Below, piece after piece: positions 42,801 to 54,800 of a stretch of DNA of 64,000 bases. Position numbers and translations under genes: made by a program. The notes beneath the pieces were generated by a model. That model made no database searches. It was not told the origin of the DNA and was given only the letters and a program-made list of their open reading frames with translations. The stretch comes from Cristatella mucedo (taxonomy: Eukaryota > Bryozoa > Phylactolaemata > Cristatellidae), in contig WPIO01000146.1 in assembly GCA_009760855.2 (NCBI GenBank), positions 1-64,000 of the forward strand, in the 5' to 3' direction. The first letter of the stretch is position 1, and each line of letters begins with the position of its first letter.

Positions 42801-45800
42801 GTGACATCTCGTCTCGACTTCTGCAACTCACTGCTCACTGGCCTACCAGCATGTGCGATCAGGCGATTGCAGCTGGTGCAAAAAACTCTGCAGCTAGGCT
42901 TGTCTGTCGTGAGCGTCGCAGTTGCCACATTACTCCACTTCTCGCCGACCTGCACTGGTTACCAGTCAAGCAACGGATTGACTTCAAGGGTTTTGTCGCT
43001 CACTTTTAGGTCTCTTCATTCTATGGCTCCAGCCTATCTTTCAGATATACTACCCCATCAGGCAAAGCATCGTACCACTCGCTTTTCGGAATCCAACAGT
43101 CTAGAAATACCTCGTACAAACCTTAAATCCTTTGGAGACCGTGCATTTAGCTCGTATGCTCCCACAGCCTGGAACTCCCTCCCGACCTGCATCAGAACAT
43201 CCCCTGACCTGACCACATTTAAAAGAAACTTAAAAACATACCTATTTAGGACAGCATTTAGTGGGTCCCTGTGATTCGTCCTTGGTGTGCTTATGCGTGC
43301 TGACACTGTTCATGCTGCCACTAACCACATTTGCATGCTGACCCAGTGCATGTAACCCCTAACCATGTTATTCATTTTGTTTGTTTTTCAAGCATGATTT
43401 TACTTACTATTCTATTGCGTATCACTTTGCAGCAAATGTAAAGCGCCTAGAAAGAGATTAAGTTCTCTGAGGGCGCTTTATCAAGTGCAATATTATTATT
43501 ATTATTATTGACAGTATTATTATTTTATTTTATTATTATTTGTATTTTATTATTATTTTTTATATTATTTATTATTTATATTATACTTTTATTGTTTTTT
43601 AATTATCATTACCATTATTTATTATTGTTATTATTATTTCATTTTATTATTATTGTTAGCCTGTATTATTTTGGTTTTATGGTCCAGTCATAAGTACCCT
43701 TTTGCTATCAAAACTAATCATAGTGGATTCAAAAATTAATCGCAGCCTATTCGAGTCCTCGGAAATGCGACTTTCACTGCAGGACTTGCATTCGATAGCA
43801 TCTATTCTGCAGCAGCCTCAGCAGCCACGCCCGCAAAACCATCTATTATTTTTTCACCTGTGCAGCTCGTGCACTTCGAGGTATTGCTAAAACTGCAGGT
43901 CATCAAAGTTTGCTTCAAGGTAAGATAAGATACAGTTTACCCTTCCTTCCCCGGTCTTAGTATATGAACTAAGGTGCTGCTGGCTCTTCAAGAATCTCGT
44001 TGGTTCGACTCCAGTAGCTGGTGGTCCCTTAATGCCCATTACAAGCTGTGGCAGTAGGCACTATGGCTCAACGAAAATGTGGCTGTTGAATCAGCTAACT
44101 GTACTTAAAGCACATAAAAAGTGCCTATAAAGATATTAAGTTCTCGGAGAGTACCATACACATGTATTAATATTGTTATTATTATTATAAGCTGGGCAGC
44201 TTATCTGAATCGTCACATCAAACGCTTCGGGGAGGGAAAATAAATACATAAAATTGTTTAGGTAGATTGAATAATTAGGCCGATGGTACAAGCCGATAAG
44301 AATGCTCCAAACAAACTATCTGCATTCTGCAAGTTCACCTGAGCAATGCGATCCTGCCCTCTACCCACCTTCTATTTTCGATGGACGGAACGATGATTTT
44401 GCAAGACGTATTGGTTTCTTCTTGCCAAGCTGAACTGCTGCACTAGTTTCAGCCTCCTCATACCCCCAGGATCTCTAGGGAAGATAAATTAGTTGCTCCA
44501 CCCCTCCACTCAAAGACGTTGGGCAACAGAAGCTTTTGCCCGGCAGGACCTCGAGTGTGGAACTCACTTCCATAATTTTTATGCAACGACATCTGCTCTC
44601 CTGCTGCTGACTGTGGCACATCGTTTCAAGCCGTCGCTGAGCTGAGCTACTTTCATAAGTAGCTCACTCTATTCGGCTGCTCTGCTGACTTGGCTATGCT
44701 TCTTAGTTTCTATTTGTTGTGTGAGAGACAGTCTGATGGCTACTGTATGTGCATCGAGGCCCCCTGCACTTATAGTGTGCTATAGACAGCTTTCTTTCGT
44801 AACGCCCACACAGTCTATGTGGCTTTGTGAAATTACAGAAGGAGTTACATTAAATTACATTACGTATACGGCCCTATCGACGGCAACCAGTGTCGGCTCT
44901 CTCTCCTGCTGCCACAAGTCACACCGATGAGGACACGGGTCACAGGTTCGTGTGGCCACAGGTCATAAGACCTGTGTAGCATGCGGTTGCGGGCATGCTA
45001 CCTGTGATCAGCACTTAAGCTCAAGCAGCTACCACGTGACCAATGCAAAATAGCTGCAGCAGCGAGACACGGGGCTCAGCACTCGCAGGCGACCGACACG
45101 CACCCCCCCCCCCCCCCCCCCGGCAACGTGAGCAGAACGTGCAGCCACGTGCAGAGCAGAGCACAGAGCAGAGTGCAGAGCAGAGCGCAGAGCAGAGCAC
45201 GGCGACTCACGGGCAAGGCAGACAGCGACCTCCGCGGCACCGGTGACACCACGCCATCACTGTCCGAGTGCATTTCGGGCTCGGCATTGTCATCAATGGT
45301 TTCTGAGTCGTGCGTGCCCGTGATGGGCAAGTCGACTTCTCCCGAGCCATCCAGGGTGCCCTCGTCGAGCCGAGTGTCCTCCTCGTCGCCCTCCTCCTCC
45401 TCCGCCGAAAACGTCTGCTCGCAACAAAAGGGCAGCAAATGAAAGGGCAGGAGACAGGGGCCGAGCAAGGCAACAGCGGAAGCAGAAGGTACGAGGAAAA
45501 TGGCGCCAGCCACGTGGGGCAGAGCATCGGCAGAGCAAGGAGTCTGCAGGACTCGCGGCATGCAAGTGGAAAGAGACACACCCCCCAGCATCACCGTCCC
45601 TGGCCCCTTTGCCACCCTTGCCATTGCTTGCTTCCTCCCTGCTGGCTAGCATCCTTAAGCGACTCTTCGTAAGCGATCCTTCGTAGAGTGGCCATGCACA
45701 TGCAGGCGCACATTTGCTAAGCCGACATGCTGCTCCGAGGGGCAGATCACTTTTGACTGTGGATACTAGACAGCCATGGGATGACCATGTGCAGAAGGAG

Positions 45801-48800
45801 ATCATAGCAAGATTACAAACATTCACCAAAGATAATAATAATAATAATAATAATGCACTTGATAAAGCGCCCTCAGAGAACTCAATCTTTTTCTAGGCGC
45901 TTTACATTTGCTGCAAAGGGAAATGCAATTGAATGGTGAGTGGAAAAACAGTGAAAAATAAGACCTGGTGTAGTAAGTTATGTACATACTGAGAGGTGGA
46001 CAGTGCACAATCTAATAGAGGTGACCGAAATGAAGCATGCAGTATGAATGACAGAAAGAGAAAGAAAGAGAGAGACAGAGACAGAGACAGACAAGGGGGG
46101 AGAGAGAGAGAGAGGAGAGAGGGGCAACAGTTAAGGAAGTCCTGCACTGATTTCAGCACTTGTTTCCAAAACAAAAGTGCTCAACTGTATGATTGCAGCC
46201 GGACGCTGTACAGGGCTAAGCAGAGTGGAGTGCCAGTGCTAAGTACACAGGTATAGCACATTGTAATGTCCTTAATGCAGCTAAACAATATAAACAGATT
46301 ACTACAATTTACAAGACTTAGTATGGACATAAGAAAGAAACTTGAGTAATATCATGGGAATTACTTAGCAAAGAATAATCAGGACTCAAATGACAGGAGT
46401 GAAAGCATAAATTCAAATGAAACCGACCTTTGAAGTGTCATTGGCTGCAGCGTTGGCTGCAGCTACTGCTGCAGCCATTTCATCTTCATCATCATCATCG
46501 ACTTCAGTTGTCACTAAAAGATAAGTGTGTCTTTGTCTTAACTACTCGCATGCAAACGATAACGATGCAAAGATGCAATCATCAATGCAAACGATCACGC
46601 AGTTCAGAAGCTGAAGAAAGAGAGACACACAAGGCTCTCTGTAAAAGCGTCTTAGCAATGCCGCTACTTTGCAGATATGCATAGGGTATGGCACCGTGCT
46701 GTTCTCTGCGGTGCGCGATTCTCGTGCGAGATTCTTCCATCATCCAACTGCTCAAACGATGCAAGAACCAGTGGGTTGCGTGAGCACAGCCTCTAGTACA
46801 GAAATAAGCAGAGAGCAAAGCATTAGTGGACACTCTTGCTAGAGTCGAAGTCACTGACAAGGAGGACAAGCACGAGGATCTACTTCATCGCTCCACTCCC
46901 ACGAGGAAGGAGAGCGAAGATAGAGCACGCTGCATGGTAGAGACCCAGGCAAGGCCGGGCAGGGCAGGGAAGCAACTAGGCAGCCCGTCTTGGTCATGTG
47001 CAGAAACCGCCAGTGCAAAACTCTCTGGTGAGCTCCTACGGATTGCTATTGTCCGTTTTCATCTCGCTGATGAAGATAACAAAGTGATGGAAAAACAGAA
47101 CATAAGGAGTAAGAATGCAAAGATGGGGATTCGTACAACGAGTGACAGAACACGAGTGCAGCATCCTGCACCTCTGTATACCTCCATGAAGCCATAACAC
47201 CCCGAGTGATCGTTCAGTTGGACTTCTCTATACCAGACTCACAGAGAAGGCTGCTGCTGCTTTCGAGTGTCCGATCAACAGCAATTGCACAGCACGCAGT
47301 GAACCAACGATGATAATTGAAAAGCATAAAATTTGTCTGAAGAACAGTCAAAGTGGGTGGCAATAAAGGACTGCTAGATAAGAAGTGCCGGAGTCGTTGC
47401 CAGTAGGGGCAAAGATTACTAAGCAAGAGCTTGATGACCTTCGACCTCTTCAGTCCAAAGATCCTCCAGCCCAATAACATCCATGAGCAATGGATGGGTG
47501 CTGCGCTAGCAATTCAGCTGGTCATGAAGTAGGTTGGCGATGCATGGCCAAAGTTATTCATCAGATGTTTATGAGATCTATCTAGGAACCTAAAAGTAGG
47601 ACTTAATTTGAGACTAAATGTACGACTAAATGCAGTGGCTTGAAAGAATTTTTGCAGCCAGACTAAAGTGGCATGAAAATTTAAATCGTACGCCTAAGGA
47701 GTGCCCACAATCCTTAACAATTGCAAAGTATCCAGCAAAGAGACAGCAGCAAAAGTAGCCAGGACGCTGATCTGCACTTACTTCAAAGCACGGAAAATGT
47801 AACAAAGCCTCGAGCTGGCATTCAGCTGTTCATCAGAAGGCTGAAGCTGGATGAACAGAATCTGCCAAGCAAGAGCTGGCGGCTACTGTACAGGACATTA
47901 CAGGATTGTGGGTCTAGAATCTTCTAAATGAAAGACTGAACAGTGTGATTTTACCCATCGCAATAGGTGCTGTGCTCCCTTTGGGGCACACCAACCAGCT
48001 TAAGAGGGACCATGCGCCCAGCAGCCCCTGTGCCTCACCCCAGTTATGCCTCGGTAATGATCCCCCAGAGCACTTGCACAGAGTTAAGGTAAAGGCCAAG
48101 GTCGGGCAGCTAATTTAACCACAGATCCATTTTATCTAACAGCAGAAAAGCCTTAGCAACTACTAGTCCTGCTTGCAGTGGGTAAAAAAGGATTGCATGT
48201 TTCACGACTCAAAATCACGACCTGAGTCGTGAAGTGCGAGCACATCACCCCAAAAACTAAAAGGGGGTACGTGGTTAGGGCCGCCAAGTCTAGAAAATGG
48301 CACGATTGACATGCACATTAGTGTTACCCTTAAAATAGACGAAGTTGGGAGAGTCATCTTAAGCAATTAGAAGTAGATTTCATTTTTTGCTACAGACTAC
48401 ATACAGGAGTCCATACAAACGTATGCTGGTATGGTCACACAAGAACGAAAATAATGATGTAATCATAATATTAATACTATATTTGCATAGCAACCTCGGA
48501 GAACTTATTCTCTTTCTTATGACTTAAAATATGACATAAAAGAAGCATGATCAAATGCTTAGAGGTAGCATACATAGTGTCAACATGTAAATTTGGTTAG
48601 TTGTTATATGCACAGTGTCAGCATGCATAAGCACACAGAAGACGAATCATAAGGACCCACGAAATTCCCTAAAAAAAAAAACAGGTGCATTTTAGCTTCA
48701 TTTTGAGTGTCGGCAAGTCAGGGGATGTCGTGACGTCAGTCGTGATTGAGTTCCAGGCTTTGGGAGTACAGGAAATAAACAAAGGATCTCCAAAGGATTT

Positions 48801-51800
48801 AAGGTTGATTTGAGGCATAGCTTAACGATTCGAGACAGGAAAACCGATGGTTATATGCCTAGCTTAGCGGAGTAGTAGTTTTAATAGGTCAGCTGAAGAC
48901 AGAGAAGGAGGGGACCTAAAAGTGAGTAACAGAACCTTGAAGTCGATATGCTGCTTGATAGGAAGTCAGTACAGGATGGCGAGAAATAGTGTGCTGTGAC
49001 AACTACGATGCTCACGACAGACAAGCCTAGTTGCAGAGTTTTTCACCAGCTGTAAGTGCCAAATTGCACTGGCCAGTAGACCAGCGAGCAGGGAGTTACA
49101 CGAATCGAGACGGAAATCACTTACGCTCGGTATTAAATCCTCCTGCCACCCCTGATTGTGCAGACGGGCTCCGGGTTAGCTCCTCGTTCTCTTTTGCAGC
49201 CAGACCTAAAACAGAACTACTTGGCAGTAGAAATCGGACAAGCAACAGCAGGCTGGGCAACAAGCTGCCATTATACATCACACACGCACAAATAGGCCAA
49301 GGCAGCAACGTGTGGGAAATCTGCTGCTCGACAAAAATAATCAATAGAATCTCAATCTGAATCTGACTTATCTGTCAATGCAATTGGTCCTACAACTATC
49401 ACTCTGGTCTGCTCAGGGACACAATCTGAAAGGATTAGATCACAAAGATTTTCAAGATCAGAAAATTTCGTAGTCATGAACTCATGCTGCTACAGGAATG
49501 TGTGCGAGCGCGAGCGTTCGTGCAAAGAGGCAGGCTCTCCAGAATTGTGATTTGATATCGTAACCACTGAATGTGGCACTTCTGGAAGACCAGAAAAATT
49601 CCAAATGGTTTACTGGCTCCATATAAGACTGCTTATTCCTTCTTTTCCGATCTGCTCAGACACACACGAGAAAGCCATACAAAATAGCCATTACACTACG
49701 ACATTATGTGTTGAATACTGCTGCATAACAGCTGAATGTAGAGTCGGTCTTTAAAATCTGACACATTCAGTCGAGTGTTTCCTTTACTATAGGAGCTGAA
49801 GCCGGGCTGTGCTGGCTTACAGCTGATCAGTGAATGCTAAGAAAAATTTCTTATCTGATCCACACAGCCCACATGGCCGGCTGTAATTTGGCTCGTTCAC
49901 AACTAGCCAAACCACTAGCCGGCCTTGGCTTTCACTTATGTGCTAAAATGACCACCTAACTGCACTCCTGACTCAGTCATGCTTTGCACTTACCCTCTGC
50001 TGCCCAAGCACTCAAGTCAAGTAAAGCTGGTTTAAGTAATTTCGCAAGGTGTCCATTAACAGTAATAATAATATATTTTTATAGCATCCTCAGAGAACTC
50101 AATTTCTTTCAAGGCACTTTACACTTGCTGTAAAGTAAGCATGATCGAATGGTTAGCAGTAGCATGCTCAATGAACAACAAGCATAATTGATCGTGATTC
50201 TTTTGAAGCAAATGTCAAGTGCCTAGAAATAGATTGAGTTCTGTGAGGGTGCTACATCAAATCTATTATTATTATTGTTATTATTATTTTTTTAACCGTA
50301 AATGGTTATAGGTGCCGTGCACAGGGTCAGCAAGCAGATATAAGCCAACCTGACCAGAGCTACTTTGACATGTGACTACTCGGACAGTATCAATGAGTCT
50401 GTTCGACTATGTCCAGAAAACCTGTGAACATGGCCCTTTTGTATCTGTCTAGTTGGTTATTGCTGCTGCTGCTGCTGCTTTGAGCTCCGCAAGCCATTTA
50501 GCGTACCCCATGCACGATTCAGATGAATCAGTTGCACAGATATGCTTGCAAAGCCTTGTACTACATGTACACGGGTACTTTTAAGTACAGGAATCGCTGT
50601 ATTGTCTCAAAAGGGAGGGGACACGGATGGCAATTGGATTAAGCAGCCACTCTATCCAGCAGCCCACGACACGCTGTCGGGATGCGCTTTGCGAGGCTGC
50701 AGCAGCCCACACGCATCCCACGGCAAGCCGTGCAAGTGAGAATGACTGTGGAAAGCGTGCAGCCCCCAAAAAGATGGCGGTAATAACAATAATACACTTG
50801 ATAAAGCGAACTCAGAGAACTCAATCTCTCTCTCTAGGTGCTCTGCTGCAAAGGAAATGCAATCGAATGGTTAGTGGTAGTATGCTCAATAAACAACAGG
50901 AATAACATAATTAGGGGTGACATGGGACCCACTAAATGCTGTGATAAATAGGTGCGTTTTTAGTTAGAGTAATGTGGCATTTCGGCAGTGCATGCTGCGC
51001 TATTTTAAGCGGTCATCGGACCGTTTCAACACAAGCCTTTACCTTGCACTGCTGCTGCGGCAGACGTCACATCAGTTGACAACGAGCTGATGGTCATGGA
51101 GCCGTCTACAACGGCGTGACGAAGACAAGTGATGCATGCATCTAGAATGCTATGCACAGGCTGCAGGATCGGCTCAACAAAGCACGCAGCAAGCAGGTGA
51201 ACAGCTGATGCCTGCTGCTATCGTGGCAACAGTCACTGCTGCCATTGCCGTCATTCTTATTGCAGGTGAAGGCTTAAAGACCATTAATAATAGTTATTAT
51301 GCATTTCTATAGCACCATCAGTGAACTCCATCTCTTTTTGGGTACTTCATATATGCTGCAAAGGAATCATGATCGTGTGAAATGTAAAGTGCCTAGAAAG
51401 AGACTGAGTTCTCTGAGGGCGCTTTATCAAGCGTATTATTAGTAGTAGTAGTAGTAGTAGTAGTAGTAGCAGTAGCAGCAGAAGCAGCAGTAGCAGTAGC
51501 AGTTGTCAAATCGGGGGGGGGGGGTGTCATGACGTCAGTCGGAAAGGAGTTCCAGGCTTTGGGCGATAGGGGTGGTATTGGACATCCAGGTGATGAGCTC
51601 TGTTTTTTACCAGATTTAAATATTGTAACCATTTGTTCTATTGAAACCTAAGAAAATCTTTTAAGGTAGGTTACACCTAGCCTAAACACTTTCATTAGTC
51701 AAAAGTAGCTTGATAGAGGCACACAAACAGATGCAATGTTTTCAAGAGCTGCACTGGTTTGGCTCCAATAGTAAGGTGCTCGCCTCAAACCATGGTCTAT

Positions 51801-54800
51801 GTGAATGTAACTGATGGCCGAAGCCGTGGGCTCAAGCCCGATGGCTCACGTGAAGCACCTGAATAAAGATTAAGTACTCTAAGGGCTCTATACAAATGCA
51901 TTTTTTTAATGAAGAAGACAAAAAAAGGATCTACTATAGAGGTGATATCCTGAGACTGCACAGAATTTTCAAGCAAATCTTTATCTGCCTTATAAATTTG
52001 TTTTGAATCTGACTGGCAGGACTGCAGTTTGAGGTTGAACAAAGAAGCCCCGGCTTCCAAAGCTTCCAAGGTGTAGACTCTCAGGGCTGCGACGTCTTTG
52101 AGCTGGAAACTGGAGATTGAGACACCTCAGAGCTGCGCTGGAGCCTACACTTTACGTGGCAAATTTTTTTATCCCACATACTGGCAGTCTTTAGAGAGGG
52201 CATGCTCGTCGACAGCACTCCTTATGGTAGCGAGGAAAAATGCTGGCACTGAGACGTCGTTGCTAAGCAACAGGAAGACACTGACTGTCTTCGGCGACTA
52301 AGCAAATCCGGCAAGGTGATGAGTCTGCTAGAGCTAACCTCTAGTGCGGCAGACTCAACTTCCGAGTTCTGATCCTCTGCTTGCATTCTGTGACTAGCAC
52401 TTTAAGATACAACTTCATAATAGGTGGCAAGCATCGTTACACTTAAAATTCAGTTGCCTTAGCAACAGATACAGTGCAATGTAGCCACAGGGACGATTAA
52501 GGCCACCGTGTAAAGGACGACGTTGCACTCGCAGCCACTCACGAGTGCACAGCACTCGCCTGTATCGATGGCCTCGGGCAGTGGCTCCTCTACGGTGCGG
52601 GACGCCTCGCCCCCCGGCGCAGCGACGCCTGGTGGCGGTGGGGCGCTCGCCGTTCGAGGCGCTGCTGACGGCCTGCCGGAACGCATCGGTTGCCCGGACG
52701 GCGGCTGCGAGCCCTGGGCATGCGTTGCTGCCGCTGCCGCTGCCGCCGCCGCCGTGCTTGACTTCGATTTTCCTGCCACTCTCACGCCCGCTGGCGGCGA
52801 AGGCGAGACGGCCGCAGACTCTGTCTGGATGCTGCTGTACGAGTCTGCTCGAGATGTGGCAGCCGCTGCGGCAGCGCTGGCCGGCAAAGCCTCGGCGGCA
52901 GCGACAAAGTGGCTCCGGCCCTTCGTGGCCTGAGAGGATGCAGTGTCCGTCTGCTTCTGCAAGTGCGACAGAATTGTGCTCGCTGTCAATGCTCGCGCTG
53001 GAGCACCGAGTTCTAAGGCATCTATCGAGTAGAAAGGAGGCTCAGCAAGACACGATAACAAAAGTAAATAATGATTTGCATTTTGATTAAGTGTGCCCCT
53101 TTGGGTTTCAATCTAAAGGTACCCGGTCGCTAGTCGGAACACAATCCTGAGCAGAGGATGCATGCCATTAACGATTCCAGCTATGAGCTCACAGCACACG
53201 GCCGCAGAAGCATTTTCCCGGCCACCGGACGATGGCCAAGGGTAGTCTCCCCCTGCCATACATAGTGCCCTACCGGCTGCACGAGCTATCAGCTCCAGGT
53301 CAATAACAGCGCTGAGCACGTGGACGTGGGAAGGGTGAGAGGCGTGGCTCAGGGCGTGACGCAGAGAAAGCGGAGCTCGGCTCACCCGCGCTGCTCCGCT
53401 CTCAACCTTCGGAGAGCTGGTCACTGGGCGTATCACTTTCTGAGCACCAGCAGCAGTGGCAGAGGCAGGGCTCGATGCTGCTGCAGGCTGCACGTCCTTC
53501 CTCGGTCGCCTCTCTTCACTGTCGTCTGCTTCTTCGTCGTCGTCCTCCTTGACCTCGTCGTCCAGTTGCATGACAACGTTTCGCTGCTGCTGCCGCTGAC
53601 CCGGCGCGGCCGTGGTGACGACGGTGCGCACCTGCTCGCCACGCATCAATGCCAGGCTGCTGCCTCCGACGCGCGGCTTCTGAGTGGACTGTGCCAGTGC
53701 ACCCTGCAATGAAGTGAAGCGACGGACGGTCTGCACCTGGCAATGGACCGACGCTAGCGCGAAGACTCGGGGCGGAGCTAGCTCCGAGTCGCTCCGAGAG
53801 ATGGCGGCGACCATGCGGCTCACTCTGCCTGCACGGCGCATGCGCACTCGACATATGGTGAGCGCTGCATTTCCTCTCTCGGCTGCCGGCCTCAAACCGA
53901 AGGACTCCCAGACTGCCAAAGGTGGTCAGCACTAAACTCAGGCAAACCGAGGTATAGCCAGGCTGCTATCTCCCCCAGTCGGCTTAATTTGGAGGCCAGA
54001 AATGAATCGACCAGAAAGGCTGGTGCACTAACTTCTTAGCCGACCAAGCATGCGTTGGTTGACCTTTAGTCAGCAGCAGCGGCTATTGACAGGAATAAAC
54101 GAGCATCGCTCAGTAGATGAGAAAGCTGCCTAGAAAATCCGAGAGTCGTAGTCGCATGCTTTTACAAAAATGTCTTGACTGCTCAGCGATAATCGAACAT
54201 GTGGATAACGGCATAATAATAATAATAATATATTATTTATACACCCCTTAAATAAACTTACTTTCTATCCAAAACTGAATTCCTGCTCATAGAAAATCCA
54301 CGAATGCAGCCAGACTAGGAGACGTCGCTCTTCTAATTGGTAATGCTGTAGTGCCACAGGAGTCATGAGCCCGAAATTTAGATTTCTTATTTGATAACAG
54401 CCTAAAGTTTGAAGGCTTCATTAAGAAGACTGCTCCAGCAGCAAGCCATTATGCTAGAACCACGTCAAAGATTTGGAACTGTCTGCCACTGTGCATTGGT
54501 GAAAAGCAAACTACGTACCTGAGTCTGCCTATTCTAGACTACTGCAATTCCATTTTGGCTCGGAATTCAAAAAAGCTATTAAGCCCATGCAGCTAGTGAT
54601 GAATACGGCTGTACGGTCAAGTCAAGAATTCCAGAGATTCGGCAATGTGCCGCCTTCTTTGCTGACGGAGATGCAATTGCTTCCGGTCGATCAACGGATA
54701 CAGAGTAATATGTCTACGCTGACCCATGTGGGCCGCCACGGCTTGGCTCCCTCATACGTACCTGACCGGGTGCCCCGGTTTTAGCCCTCTCATGCCCTCG

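Noticed and set aside
46826-47197. 123-codon plus-strand frame in an intron
   Set aside because: No domain, antisense to the host gene, and no neighbouring exon evidence.
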